From CAYXTW01 sp964452645 (GTDB lineage: Bacteria; Zixibacteria; MSB-5A5; GN15; PGXB01), in contig CAYVMO010000006.1 in assembly GCA_964452645.1 (NCBI GenBank), positions 62,001 through 126,000 on the forward strand: a stretch of DNA of 64,000 bases. Reading direction: 5' to 3'. Position 1 is the first letter of the stretch. Every line of letters begins with the position of its first letter. Shown in pieces: positions 1-7,799 of the stretch. The notes under the pieces are model-generated. The model was not told the origin of the DNA. It searched no databases and saw nothing but the letters and a program-made list of their open reading frames with translations. The position numbers and the translations under genes are program-made.

Positions 1-94
1 CGGCTGAATTCGTGAAAATCTGACAATTATTTCCGATTTTCCGGTATTGTTTCCCTGGGTCTTTCCTCAATCATTTAGCGTCCGACGATTAAAA

Positions 95-150
95 GTAGGT
101 CAAGCCTCGCTGAGGCTTGACGACTCAAATCTCGGAGAGATTTGAACTAC
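95..150. repeat. Double-hairpin palindromic element
   Basis: GTAG at 95-98 pairs with CTAC at 147-150, and inside lie two perfect hairpins, TCAAGCCTC/GAGGCTTGA (100-120) and TCAAATCTC/GAGATTTGA (125-145). This cruciform plan is typical of dispersed intergenic palindromes. No gene is seen in bases 1-438 apart from this and the next repeat. Confidence 0.6.
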
Positions 151-183
151 CCTCTATTATATAACAACCATAAAAACCAAACA

Positions 184-325
184 CGTCATCGCGAGGAGTC
201 CCGATGTCCCGATTTATCGGGACGACGTGGCGACGGGACGACGTGGCGATCTCTCCTCTCGTTACAAACAGATTGCTACCCCCTTCACGGAATGCAAAGC
301 ATTCCCCTCAGGGCTGGCAATGACG
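184..325. repeat. Dispersed intergenic repeat, family B
   Basis: The element begins CGTCATCGCGAGGAG and ends GGCAATGACG, so its ends are near-inverted repeats. Related copies are at 4545-4610, 6477-6536 and 56194-56298. Short reading frames crossing it are judged not to be genes. Confidence 0.6.
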
Positions 326-384
326 AGTAAAAGCAGATATGCCAAGTCCTTAACATGCATAACTACCATTCAATTTAACAGGAT

Positions 385-411
385 AAAAAAGGCGGCCCGA
401 ATCGGGCCGCC
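385..411 (-). terminator. Intrinsic terminator of pilin gene
   Basis: A perfect 10-bp stem, GGCGGCCCGA/TCGGGCCGCC (391-411), is followed on the minus strand by six Ts (385-390). It lies 28 bases past the stop codon of the pilin gene at 439. Confidence 0.9.
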
Positions 412-438
412 CGTGAAAATCAAGCCTTTATCAAAGCC

Positions 439-864
439 TTAAAGCACGACGTCGTCGCTGGTGCAGGTCAGCGCGCCGGTCTCGGTTATTTGCCACGTAT
501 CAACCGCGGCATCATCATCAAGAATACTGCAGGTACCGGATACAGTAAGGTTGGTAGCCGTCGCGACTGAAATAGTGTAGGTATAGATAGCCGTCGCAGG
601 TATTTCGACACCAATCTGAGCAAAAGCGCCGCCGGCGATGGCCGTGGTTCCCTGTCCCCAGTAAGTGTTATTCTGCTGACGATAGGTTCTTTCCATCGTG
701 TAAATCTGCTTCAGGATTCCCTTAACTTCCGACTGCTTGGATTTGGTGGTCGCCGTCATGAATCGGGGAATGGCCAGAGCGGCCAAAATACCGATGATAA
801 CGACAACAATCATCAACTCGATAAGGGTGAAACCCTTCTGGCGATTGTGAAACTTGGAAAACAT
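439..864 (-). CDS. Type IV pilin-like protein (prepilin)
   Basis: A 141-residue prepilin. The short basic leader ends in the prepilin peptidase site KG|FTLIE (about residues 10-15), followed by a hydrophobic helix (LMIVVVIIGILAALAIP) that anchors the subunit in the membrane and packs the pilus core. The Glu at mature position 5 is present. The C-terminal half is a small Thr/Ala-rich globular head with two Cys that could form the D-loop disulfide. GGAGG lies just before the ATG. It is a paralogue of the next pilin upstream, sharing KQSE...ILKQIY and the TYRQQ stretch, and both end near CTSDD. A 300-base leader and a terminator on each side make it a separate transcription unit. It could be a major pilin or a type II pseudopilin; the sequence does not decide. 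Confidence 0.88.
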   Translation of the reverse strand: MFSKFHNRQKGFTLIELMIVVVIIGILAALAIPRFMTATTKSKQSEVKGILKQIYTMERTYRQQNNTYWGQGTTAIAGGAFAQIGVEIPATAIYTYTISVATATNLTVSGTCSILDDDAAVDTWQITETGALTCTSDDVVL

Positions 865-1173
865 TGAAACCTCCTATAGGTTTTTTGGGTTAGTTGTTTT
901 CTTATTCTCGATACAGCTTTTGCAAATCATCTGCCACAGCTTTAAATGAAATCCATACAGGCCTTCAAAAGCTCGTAAATCGAAGCTAATCAACGAGAAA
1001 AAAATAATACGCACCGACATATGTGGTTCTCCGCCAACAGGTTTGGCTACGTCCCCATAACTGGTGATTTGGTGTTTTGCCATTTTTCTTGCATTCTGCA
1101 TCGTAAGACCTATTGGACAAGACCCATATTTTGGCTTTTTCCGCCGGATCGGTCTGCTCCGGTAAAAAGCATT
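865..1173 (-). promoter_or_regulatory. Long 5' leader of pilin gene, contents unassigned
   Basis: About 310 bases separate the upstream terminator from the pilin start, which is long for this compact strand. Reading frames here look non-coding. On the minus strand about 1020-1080 reads GGCAAAACACC and later GACGTAGCCAAACC, which faintly recalls c-di-GMP-I (GEMM) riboswitch pieces, but the GCAAAGCC core is missing. No clear sigma-54 (GG-N10-GC) site was found although a PilR-like activator is next door. Confidence 0.25.
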
Positions 1174-1200
1174 AAAAATGGGCGCCATCTTGGCGCCCAT
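1174..1200 (-). terminator. Intrinsic terminator of second pilin gene
   Basis: A perfect 10-bp stem, ATGGGCGCCA/TGGCGCCCAT (1178-1200), has a TCT loop and is followed on the minus strand by a T-run (1174-1178). It sits 21 bases past the stop of the pilin gene at 1222. Confidence 0.88.
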
Positions 1201-1221
1201 AAGTTCTTAAACAATATAATC

Positions 1222-1644
1222 TTATAACTGGGAATCATCGGATGTACATAACAACACACCCAGGTTATCGATTGTCCAAGTATCTACCGCTGGATCATCA
1301 TCCAGAATACCGCATGTGGCCGTCGCCGTAAAGGTATTGGCCGTGCCGGCAATGGTGTAGGTGTACATCGAGGAGACCGGTATCTCAACCCATATATTCT
1401 GAAACGCCGCCGGCTGGGTCGCACTGGCCGGCCCGCCGGGAATGAAATAGCCGGTTCCCTGCTGACGGTAAGTCCGCTGGTTGACATAGATTTGCTTCAA
1501 AATAAGCTTCGCTTCCGATTGCTTATTCTTGGTTGATACCGCCATATACCGGGGAATGGCCAGGGCGGCCAGAATGCCGATAATGACGACGACAATCATT
1601 AACTCTATCAGAGTAAAGCCTCTTTTCGAAGATATTCTCTTCAT
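1222..1644 (-). CDS. Type IV pilin-like protein (prepilin), paralogue
   Basis: A 140-residue prepilin with leader MKRISSKRG, cleavage site G|FTLIE, and the hydrophobic N-terminal helix nearly identical to the pilin at 439. The head region again has a Cys pair near CGILDDD and CTSDD, so the two are recent paralogues with diverged middles. The ATG at 1644 is preferred because it follows GAGGCGG at normal spacing and gives a normal short leader; an upstream GTG (1686) would add 14 residues. It lies directly downstream of the sigma-54 activator on the same strand. Two pilins with separate terminators allow different expression levels. Major versus minor pilin cannot be told from sequence. Confidence 0.87.
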   Translation of the reverse strand: MKRISSKRGFTLIELMIVVVIIGILAALAIPRYMAVSTKNKQSEAKLILKQIYVNQRTYRQQGTGYFIPGGPASATQPAAFQNIWVEIPVSSMYTYTIAGTANTFTATATCGILDDDPAVDTWTIDNLGVLLCTSDDSQL

Positions 1645-1723
1645 ATCCCGCCTCACTGGATTAAAACCAAAAATTTTATAGGCCACGTAACTGCAATATA
1701 TATACCCAATTCACTTAAAAAAC

Positions 1724-3109
1724 TTATCCCTGCTCATTTCGCCCCTTTTTTGTTTTATCTTTCAAATTATAACGCTCCAATTTCCTATACAAGGTGGAAT
1801 TATCGATACCGAGGAGCCTGGCCGCCTTTGATTTTTTCCCCCTGGTTTGATCCATTATATAATATATATATGCCTTCTCGATTGATTCCAGTGTCGGCGT
1901 CTCCGGCGTATCCGGCGAAATCACCGATTTCGGTTTGTTCTCGATTATTCTGGGAGGAAAATCGGAAACGTCTATCGTATTCTCGCGTGACAGCAATACC
2001 GCCCGCTCGATGCAGTTTTCCAGTTCACGGACATTCCCCGGCCAGCTATACTGATGAAGCGCTTTCATCGCCTCCGGAGACAGAAATTTAAGATCCACTC
2101 CGATTCTCTGGCTGTATTTATTCAGAAAATGGCTGACCAGCAGAGGAATATCGTCGGTCCGTTCGCGTAGCGGCGGAATATATATGGGAATGACATTCAG
2201 ACGATAGAAAAGGTCGGATCGAAATCGCTCGGCTTTGACATCCTCCTCCAGATCGGCGTTGGTCGCGGCAATCAGACGCACATCGACTTCAATAGGTTTG
2301 GTATCGCCGACCGGCGTGATAATCTTGTCCTCAAGAACCCGCAATAGCTTTACCTGAATGGCGGGCGAAGTATTGCCGATTTCGTCAAGGAATAGAGTCC
2401 CGCCATCGGTAACCTTAAACAGGCCGTCTTTATCCTTCACCGCCCCGGTAAAAGCGCCTCTCTTATAACCGAAAAGCTCCGATTCAAGCAACGTTTCCGG
2501 AAGCGCCGCGCAGTTGATAGTCGTAAACGGCCCAGCGGCACGATTTGAAGCGGTATGAATCGCGCGAGCGATTAAATCTTTGCCGGTACCCGACTCACCG
2601 CGTATCAGGGCGGTCGAATCTGATGCCGAGACCTTTAGAGCCAGCTTCTTGAGATTCGTGACCTCTTCGGACTGGCCTATAAAATTGTCGAACGAGAAAT
2701 TGTCCTTCAGTTGTTTCTTGAGTGATTCGTTTTCTTCCTTTAATTTCTTGCGGCTGATGGATTTCTGAATAACCAGTTTTATCTCATCGACCTTAAACGG
2801 TTTCGTGATATAATCCAGCGCGCCCTCTTTCATCGCCTCGATGGCCGTATCCACCGACGCAAATGCCGTCATCACGATAAAATCCTGAGTGGGGCGAGCC
2901 TTTTTTATTTTCTTCAGCAGATCCAGCCCGGTCATATTCGGCATCATCATATCGGCGATAATCAGATCATATTTTTCGGCCGAGGCCTTCTGGATTGCCT
3001 GATCTCCGGAAATCGATGTTTGAACCTGATACCCTTCCTTGGCGAGCATTATCTCCATGAAATCGCACATTGACTGCTCGTCATCGACAACAAGGATTTT
3101 CCCCGGCAT
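1724..3109 (-). CDS. Sigma-54-dependent response regulator, NtrC/PilR type
   Basis: A 461-residue three-domain activator. Residues 1-120 are a receiver domain with acidic pair D9/D10, phospho-acceptor D53 and K104. Residues about 142-375 are the AAA+ sigma-54 activation domain with Walker A GESGTGKD (171-178), the sigma-54 contact loop GAFTGA (218-223) and Walker B GGTLFLDEIG (236-245). The C-terminus is a Fis-type helix-turn-helix (SKAARLLGIDNSTLYRKL). Known members open sigma-54 promoters when phosphorylated by a partner histidine kinase. The adjacent pilin genes suggest a PilR role, but that is inference. No kinase gene lies beside it: upstream is 400 bases of repeat-bearing DNA. Confidence 0.93.
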   Translation of the reverse strand: MPGKILVVDDEQSMCDFMEIMLAKEGYQVQTSISGDQAIQKASAEKYDLIIADMMMPNMTGLDLLKKIKKARPTQDFIVMTAFASVDTAIEAMKEGALDYITKPFKVDEIKLVIQKSISRKKLKEENESLKKQLKDNFSFDNFIGQSEEVTNLKKLALKVSASDSTALIRGESGTGKDLIARAIHTASNRAAGPFTTINCAALPETLLESELFGYKRGAFTGAVKDKDGLFKVTDGGTLFLDEIGNTSPAIQVKLLRVLEDKIITPVGDTKPIEVDVRLIAATNADLEEDVKAERFRSDLFYRLNVIPIYIPPLRERTDDIPLLVSHFLNKYSQRIGVDLKFLSPEAMKALHQYSWPGNVRELENCIERAVLLSRENTIDVSDFPPRIIENKPKSVISPDTPETPTLESIEKAYIYYIMDQTRGKKSKAARLLGIDNSTLYRKLERYNLKDKTKKGRNEQG

Positions 3110-3315
3110 TGGCTCTCCTGGCGCTGTATTTTTAGATGTAGTTTATCATAATATTATTCGGCATTCCGAAACCTCTCTGAATGATTGCGTTCGGCAATGT
3201 TCATAGATTACACACCGCCCAAAAGCGGCTTCCTGCCGTTCCCCATACGTGCCGCGCGAGTCCCGACGAAATAAATATTAGCCGTCTTCCTTGCGTGCCG
3301 TGCGAGTCCTCGTAG

Positions 3316-3417
3316 GTCAGGATCCCTGCCTGAGACACTGAGTTTCAGCGAAGTGTCGAAGGGCCCGTCGAAGATGCTGAGTAAAACGAAGTGAGCGGAG
3401 CGAAGGGCGATCCTGAC
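3316..3417. repeat. Dispersed palindromic repeat, family A
   Basis: Terminal 9-bp inverted repeats GTCAGGATC and GATCCTGAC enclose a GC-rich core. A closely similar copy is at 53883-53964, a short version at 4794-4838 and a left-end fragment at 5526. The rest of 3110-3523 shows no gene. Confidence 0.65.
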
Positions 3418-3523
3418 AAACACACCCTCGCCGGGACCAATCATCCCGATTTAAACTTGTGCTACCGCAAACTTTTCCCGTATTTAAAATTGTAGCTGAG
3501 ACTGAATAAAATCGGAGGAAACC

Positions 3524-4519
3524 ATGGCTGATAAATATTCTCATAGGGAAAGAGTTCAAATGATAATGGTCGGAGAAAAACCGGACCGCTTTGCCGCCTC
3601 AGCCTGGAGGCATTTCTATCATAAGGAATCGACCGCGAAAGGTCTGGCCGAGGCCATGCTGAATTTCCAGAGACGATTCGACTGGGATTTTATGAAAATC
3701 AATCCCCGCGCCAGCTATCATGCCGAAGATTGGGGCAATAAATACGACTGGTCAAACGATGAATTCAGGAAGCACGGCAATGTTCATTTTGCCGTTAACA
3801 AAACAGCCGATTGGGATAAAATCGACGTTCTTCCCGCCGGAACGCCGGTCCTGACCGAGCATCTGAAGGCGATTGAAATCATAAAAAAATCTTCCGATCC
3901 GGGTTTACCGCTTTTGATGACCGTATTTAATCCGCTCGGAATTGCCCGTCATCTGGCCGGCGGAATCAATAAAATGCTTGAGTATATAAACAACGAGCCG
4001 CAAAAAGTACTGAATGCGCTTGAAAATATTACCGTCACTTTTGAAAGATATGTCACCGAAATCAGAAATGCCCGCGCCGACGGTATCTTTTTCGCCACGC
4101 TCGAGTGGGGCTCGGCCGATTTACTCACATACGATCAGTACGAAAATTTCGGCCGCCGATACGATTTACGAATCCTGAAAGCGTCCGGCAACGATTCGCT
4201 GAATATTTTGCATGTCTGCGGCAGCAATAATTATCTGAAGCAGTTGTCCGATTACCCGGTTAAGTTATTTAACTGGGATGCCTGTGATCCGACCAATGTC
4301 AATATCGACCGTTGTTTTGAATTTCTCGAAAATAAAACGGTCATCGGCGGGCTGGATCATAAGGGATGGTTGCGGCACGGCAAGCCGGACGAAATCGCCG
4401 TCGAAATAGGCAAGATTAAAGAAAAGATGGCCGGCAAAAGATTTATCTTCGGCCCCGGCTGTTCCATCGACGCCGAAATCCCATTCGCCAACCTCGACGC
4501 CGTCCGCCACAATCTATGA
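3524..4519 (+). CDS. Uroporphyrinogen decarboxylase (URO-D) family protein
   Basis: A 331-residue protein resembling the URO-D/MtaA/CmuA superfamily TIM barrel rather than true HemE. Recognisable stretches are the N-terminal HRERVQMIMVGEKPDR, the ILHVCGSNN segment in the position where methyltransferase relatives carry a zinc-binding HxC motif, and the C-terminal GPGCSIDAEIPFANLDAV, a hallmark of the family's last strand. GGAGG precedes the ATG at normal distance. Relatives include methylcobalamin:CoM methyltransferases and many uncharacterised corrinoid-linked enzymes. The gene stands alone between repeat blocks, with no heme or methyltransferase partner in the window, so the substrate is unknown. 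Confidence 0.8.
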   Translation: MADKYSHRERVQMIMVGEKPDRFAASAWRHFYHKESTAKGLAEAMLNFQRRFDWDFMKINPRASYHAEDWGNKYDWSNDEFRKHGNVHFAVNKTADWDKIDVLPAGTPVLTEHLKAIEIIKKSSDPGLPLLMTVFNPLGIARHLAGGINKMLEYINNEPQKVLNALENITVTFERYVTEIRNARADGIFFATLEWGSADLLTYDQYENFGRRYDLRILKASGNDSLNILHVCGSNNYLKQLSDYPVKLFNWDACDPTNVNIDRCFEFLENKTVIGGLDHKGWLRHGKPDEIAVEIGKIKEKMAGKRFIFGPGCSIDAEIPFANLDAVRHNL

Positions 4520-4544
4520 GTTTGGGTACCCCTAAAATTCCTGA

Positions 4545-4610
4545 CGTCATTGCGAGCCCGAAATCTCGATTCCTCGGGATGAGGGCGTGGCAATCTCCGC
4601 GCAACAATTT
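4545..4610. repeat. Dispersed intergenic repeat, family B
   Basis: Starts CGTCATTGCGAGCC and ends GTGGCAATCTCCGCGCAA, matching the ends of the copies at 184 and 6477. The gene-free stretch 4520-4916 consists largely of this and two further repeats. Confidence 0.6.
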
Positions 4611-4620
4611 CCAGGGTAAT

Positions 4621-4678
4621 CGTAGGGCAGAACCCGAGTCCCGACTCTTTAGAGGCAGGACGATGTGGTTCTGCCATA
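4621..4678. repeat. Dispersed intergenic repeat, family C
   Basis: Runs from CGTAGGGCAGAACCCGAG to GATGTGGTTCTGCCA, so the ends are imperfect inverted repeats. Near-identical elements are at 5454-5510 and, inverted, at 53473-53521. Confidence 0.62.
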
Positions 4679-4793
4679 TTTATTCTTCATTCAATGCCCC
4701 GCTATATCGTGCCGGGAAGATGTCCACATCTGCCTGGAAGCGCTGCACATGCGGACATGTACCGCGCACAATTCATTGTCAAATTTATTCGTT

Positions 4794-4838
4794 CCGTCAG
4801 GTCCTGCCCGAGACGAAGTCGAGGGTGTGACCTGACGG
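4794..4838. repeat. Short palindrome related to family A
   Basis: Perfect 10-bp inverted repeat CCGTCAGGTC/GACCTGACGG around a 25-base core containing CTGCCCGAGAC, also found in the family A copy at 53883. Confidence 0.55.
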
Positions 4839-4916
4839 ATTTATAACCGGCACATTTATATTGACATAGCATCCGGCGGCAACCATATTTTTGCAAAAAC
4901 ATCGAGGGAGTCTGTT

Positions 4917-5072
4917 ATGTTTATCGGCTTTGCCTTGCTTGTCGCCGGGATATTACTTCTCCTGGCAAAACTGGATATAATCACCGGCGGCTTCTGGGAT
5001 TATTTCTGGCCCATATTATTGGTGGCGCTGGGCGCCAAAATGATTTTTGACCATAAAAAACCGCGCGAATGA
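4917..5072 (+). CDS. Small two-helix membrane protein, LiaI/LiaF-TM like
   Basis: A 51-residue protein, MFIGFALLVAGILLL at the start, with two hydrophobic segments (about 2-18 and 31-44) joined by a short loop GGFWDYFWP and a basic tail KKPRE. This layout, with a WP at the start of the second helix, matches the LiaI/LiaF N-terminal membrane domain (DUF5668-like). GAGGGAG precedes the ATG. Its stop overlaps the next start (ATGA), so it is very likely co-translated with the BlaI-like regulator. In other bacteria such domains sit in envelope-stress sensing modules. A sensor or anchor role for the downstream repressor is an inference. Confidence 0.72.
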   Translation: MFIGFALLVAGILLLLAKLDIITGGFWDYFWPILLVALGAKMIFDHKKPRE

Positions 5073-5452
5073 AAAATAATCCCGACATTATTTTCACTTT
5101 TCATCCCGACCGCCCCGGTCTGGAGAAATTTTTCGGTAAACTCGAAGTTGAAGTGATGGAAACTCTCTGGTCCGGCGGGTCGATGACGGTCAAACGGGCG
5201 CGCTACTTTTTGAATAAAAAAAATAATTATGCTTACACCACTATTATGACGGTCATGAATCGTCTGGCCGAAAAAAACATTCTGAGCCGTGAAAAACAGG
5301 GGCATTCGTTCGAATACCACCCGACATTGAATAAAAAGGAGTTTTTATCGCTGGCCTCGGATAAAATAATTTCCGGCCTTTTCGACGAGTGCCGCGAGGT
5401 CGCCAACAAAACCTTCTTCCGCCTCCGCAAAACCGCCAGGGAAAAAAAGTAA
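5069..5452 (+). CDS. BlaI/MecI/CopY-family transcriptional repressor
   Basis: A 127-residue winged-helix protein. The core LEVEVMETLWSGGSMTV, AYTTIMTVMNRLAEK (recognition helix) and GHSFEYHP (wing) are typical of the BlaI family. The C-terminal third should form the dimerisation helices. Family members repress their own operon and are often inactivated by a membrane metalloprotease (BlaR1/M56). No such protease is encoded here; the only partner is the small membrane protein upstream, with which it overlaps by 4 bases (ATGA). The N-terminus (about 18 residues before the domain) is longer than usual. Confidence 0.85.
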   Translation: MKNNPDIIFTFHPDRPGLEKFFGKLEVEVMETLWSGGSMTVKRARYFLNKKNNYAYTTIMTVMNRLAEKNILSREKQGHSFEYHPTLNKKEFLSLASDKIISGLFDECREVANKTFFRLRKTAREKK

Positions 5453-5453
5453 T

Positions 5454-5510
5454 CGTAGGGAAGAACCCGAGTTCCGACGCTTCAGCGGCGCGACGATGTG
5501 GTTCTGCCAT
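5454..5510. repeat. Dispersed intergenic repeat, family C
   Basis: Runs from CGTAGGGAAGAACCCGAG to GATGTGGTTCTGCCA and starts essentially at the stop codon of the BlaI-like gene. Its middle CGCTTCAGCGGCG is itself palindromic. Confidence 0.62.
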
Positions 5511-5525
5511 ATTAAGCAAAAATAG

Positions 5526-5610
5526 GTCAGGATCCCTGCCTGAGACAACGAGCTTTATCCGGTCGCCGACCCGCTCTGCGGTGGGTCCCTTCCTGTTACA
5601 ATTTACTAAA
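5526..5610. repeat. Chimeric repeat remnant (family A left end plus another element)
   Basis: Begins with the family A left end GTCAGGATCCCTGCCTGAGAC but lacks the right end. It continues into CCGCTCTGCGGTGGGTCCCTTCCTGTTACA, which resembles a segment at about 55938-55979. Confidence 0.45.
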
Positions 5611-5703
5611 CATGCTGATCATTTGCTGCTAAATTACATTTTCCGCACCAATTCGAAGTTAAATCCGAATATCCCCCTTTATTAAAAAAGGGAGAATACA
5701 TAT

Positions 5704-6225
5704 ATGCCTGCATCCAAAAAACAAATTAAATCCAACCGGGAAAACGCCCAAAAATCCACCGGGCCAAAAACCGACGAAAGCAAAGCGGTTTCATCTCAAA
5801 ACAATACCAGACATGGTCTCTATTCCAAAGACATTGTCATCAAATCGACCAAACTGAACGAAAATCCGGAAGAATACGAAAAACTCGTCGTCGATCTTTT
5901 TAACGAGTTCCGTCCCGTCGGCCGGTTTCAGGAACAGCTTGTCTTCAAAATTGCCAACTCCCTCTGGCGCCCACAACGCGTCATCCGCGCCGAAACCGCC
6001 CATCTCGAAGACCGCCTGAATGATGACTTCACCATCCGTACACCGGGCTATCAGAATCTTAAAGCCGTTCCCGACGATTATTATTCCAGGCTGATTCTCC
6101 GGTACGAATTACGCCTCGACCGCCAGCTGGCGCGTTTCTACCGTTTGCTGATTAATGACCGGAAACTCCACAACCGGATGGCCATGGAAATGATGGGTAA
6201 AAAGAATCAATGGAAAGACGAATAA
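5704..6225 (+). CDS. Conserved protein of unknown function (NAQKSTGPKT-type N-terminus)
   Basis: A 173-residue, highly charged, soluble protein. Its N-terminus (SNRENAQKSTGPKTDESK, then SSQNNTRHGLYSK) is the signature of a widespread bacterial family with no known function. The rest is predicted helical (EYEKLVVDLFNEF...RYELRLDRQLARFYRLL). No catalytic motif or membrane segment is visible. GGGAG before the ATG supports the start. Repeat blocks flank it, and the 49 bases from its stop codon onward recur inverted at 53649-53698, so the gene and its tail may have been spread together. I assign no function. Confidence 0.7.
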   Translation: MPASKKQIKSNRENAQKSTGPKTDESKAVSSQNNTRHGLYSKDIVIKSTKLNENPEEYEKLVVDLFNEFRPVGRFQEQLVFKIANSLWRPQRVIRAETAHLEDRLNDDFTIRTPGYQNLKAVPDDYYSRLILRYELRLDRQLARFYRLLINDRKLHNRMAMEMMGKKNQWKDE

Positions 6226-6269
6226 AAAAAAGATGTTAAAATATGCGAAACGAACCCAATTCATTGGAC
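6221..6269. repeat. Dispersed repeat, family D
   Basis: This 49-base stretch, containing GATGTTAAAATATGCGAAACG and CCAATTCATTGGAC, matches 53649-53698 in inverted orientation with only a few differences. It overlaps the last codon and stop of the gene at 5704. Confidence 0.6.
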
Positions 6270-6341
6270 TAGCAACAATCGCAACACCTTACACGGAATT
6301 TTTGCCGAAATTATGACAATAAATGACACTGTCTTGATACC

Positions 6342-6429
6342 CGTCGTCCCTGCGCAGGCAGGGATCCATAGAAGTAAATTTACGCTGTACAATCATACCT
6401 TAATAGATTCCTGCCTTCGCAGCAATGAC
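6342..6429. repeat. Dispersed palindromic repeat, family F
   Basis: CGTCGTCCCTGCGCAGGCAGG at the left and ATTCCTGCCTTCGCAGCAATGAC at the right form an imperfect long inverted repeat. The interval 6226-6608 otherwise holds only families B and D. Confidence 0.5.
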
Positions 6430-6476
6430 AATTTTTTTGTCAGAATCGGAAACGAAGCCATTTTTCCCCCTTGTAC

Positions 6477-6536
6477 CGTCAATGCGAGGAGTTCCGGCGC
6501 TTCAGCGACGGAACGACGTCGCAATCTCCGCGCAAT
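6477..6536. repeat. Dispersed intergenic repeat, family B
   Basis: CGTCAATGCGAGGAGTTCCG at the left and GTCGCAATCTCCGCGCAA at the right match the copies at 184 and 4545. Its centre GGCGCTTCAGCGACGGAACG also resembles the family C core. Confidence 0.55.
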
Positions 6537-6608
6537 AAATGGAGAAAATATCGGGTCAGGAAATATTTCCCTCACACCCTTGAGTTATTACTCCCATATC
6601 CCGATTAC

Positions 6609-7379
6609 ATGTATATGAAAAAGATTTTGATTATCGGCCTCGTCTTTTCGGGATTTTTATACCTGCCTGCCGCGGCCACATATACCCCGGACGACATGGG
6701 CTGTTCCTTTATTAAGCCGCCCGACTGGAAAATAGACTATCATTCGGATGAAGCGTTTCTGATGTCCGATAGCATGAACGAGGACACCAGAATCGAAATT
6801 TATAAATATTTGCTCGATGCCGATCACCAAATCGGATCGGAAGAAGAACTGATCGAAGCGGTTCATGGATTATATGAGGAAATCGGCGTCGATACCAGCA
6901 CAAGGGCCAAAATAGTCTGTACTGTCGAAGACAGCCTGGTTTATTTCGAGACGGATTTTATCGATTCATCGTCGGAATCGAACATATATCACGTTATTAT
7001 CAGAGGCATATTGGGACGGCTGGAAGGAGACGGGCAGGTGCTCTTTCTGATTAAAGCGGTCACACCGGAGGAGTTGTACGAACTTTCGCGAGCCGACCTG
7101 AATTTAATACTGTATTCATTCCATTTCACGGACCCGCTCGACGAAGATTTTTATGTCCGCACGAACCTGGCCCCCTATCTCTTGATGCTTTTGATTTTTC
7201 TTTTGACCGCATTCTTCTATGCACGCAATCGAAGAGTGCAGAAATCAAAAAATCCCCTCGGGCGCAATTCCGGTAATTACTGGCGCTGCCCTAACTGCCG
7301 GCTGGTCAATCACATAAATAATCAAAGTTGCCAGCGCTGCGGATGGCAAAACCGGATAATTCAGTCATCAAAAAAATAA
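6609..7379 (+). CDS. Membrane-anchored exported protein with C-terminal zinc ribbon
   Basis: A 256-residue protein. MYMKKILIIGLVFSGFLYL with a following AAA is a signal peptide. An extracytoplasmic domain of about 170 residues follows, rich in acidic residues and with a D-P-PSW-like opening (IKPPDWKIDYHS). A single transmembrane helix (YLLMLLIFLLTAFFYA) follows, and the cytoplasmic end is a zinc ribbon with CPNC...CQRC spacing. The start at 6609 (or 6615) is chosen because upstream in-frame codons lie in a family B repeat. The combination suggests a sensor or assembly factor linking envelope and cytoplasm, but no homologue with known function is recognised. It is monocistronic and convergent with the epimerase gene. 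Confidence 0.72.
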   Translation: MYMKKILIIGLVFSGFLYLPAAATYTPDDMGCSFIKPPDWKIDYHSDEAFLMSDSMNEDTRIEIYKYLLDADHQIGSEEELIEAVHGLYEEIGVDTSTRAKIVCTVEDSLVYFETDFIDSSSESNIYHVIIRGILGRLEGDGQVLFLIKAVTPEELYELSRADLNLILYSFHFTDPLDEDFYVRTNLAPYLLMLLIFLLTAFFYARNRRVQKSKNPLGRNSGNYWRCPNCRLVNHINNQSCQRCGWQNRIIQSSKK

Positions 7380-7787
7380 TTATTTTTCAGTAAGCTCGAT
7401 TAAGATTCCGCCGGTCGACGATGGATGAATAAATGCGACTTTTTTGCCCCCGGCGCCGAGGCGTGGTTTTTCATCAATCAACCGATAACCCTTTGCTTTT
7501 AGCTCCCCGAGTTTTGACTCGATATCACTTACTTTCAGCGCCAGATGATGCAATCCCTGCCCGCGTCTATCAAGGAATTTTCCGACCGGGCTGTCTGTAT
7601 CGGTGGGTGAGAGAAGTTCAATCCGCCCGGATTCGGGATTATCGTTGGAAACAAAAAAAATGACTTCGACTTTCTGATCCGGGATTTCCTCTGTACCGGT
7701 CGGCTCATGGCCAAGAATATCTGAAAAAATCCTGGCCGCCTTCTTCAAATCATCGACCGCAATACCGATATGCTCTATATCCGACAT
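7380..7787 (-). CDS. mce: Methylmalonyl-CoA epimerase
   Basis: A 135-residue single-pair VOC (glyoxalase-fold) protein that interconverts (2R)- and (2S)-methylmalonyl-CoA, linking propionyl-CoA carboxylase to the mutase. Opening IEHIGIAVDDL gives metal ligand H6. GQGLHHLALKV gives H80/H81, one of which is the second His ligand, and the C-terminal ILIELTEK gives the Glu ligand (E131). Length and motifs match the family well. It is the last gene of the long propionate operon, 12 bases after a lipoprotein gene. Its stop meets the stop of the convergent gene at 7379 with no terminator visible between. Confidence 0.92.
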   Translation of the reverse strand: MSDIEHIGIAVDDLKKAARIFSDILGHEPTGTEEIPDQKVEVIFFVSNDNPESGRIELLSPTDTDSPVGKFLDRRGQGLHHLALKVSDIESKLGELKAKGYRLIDEKPRLGAGGKKVAFIHPSSTGGILIELTEK

Positions 7788-7799
7788 AATTATCTTTTA

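Noticed and set aside
1021..1110. Possible c-di-GMP-I (GEMM) riboswitch upstream of pilin
   Set aside because: Only scattered words match; GCAAAGCC core and P1/P2 pairing are not seen, so it is listed only as an unexplained leader.
874..1200. 108-residue reading frame between the pilin genes
   Set aside because: It starts inside the terminator hairpin of the upstream pilin, has no ribosome site and resembles no protein; treated as noncoding leader.
1222..3109. Sigma-54 promoters upstream of the pilin genes
   Set aside because: No GG-N10-GC (TGGCAC-N5-TTGCA-like) site could be found by eye in either upstream region.
4265..4677. Minus-strand frames across the end of the URO-D gene
   Set aside because: They mirror the real plus-strand gene and repeats; codon pattern supports the plus strand.
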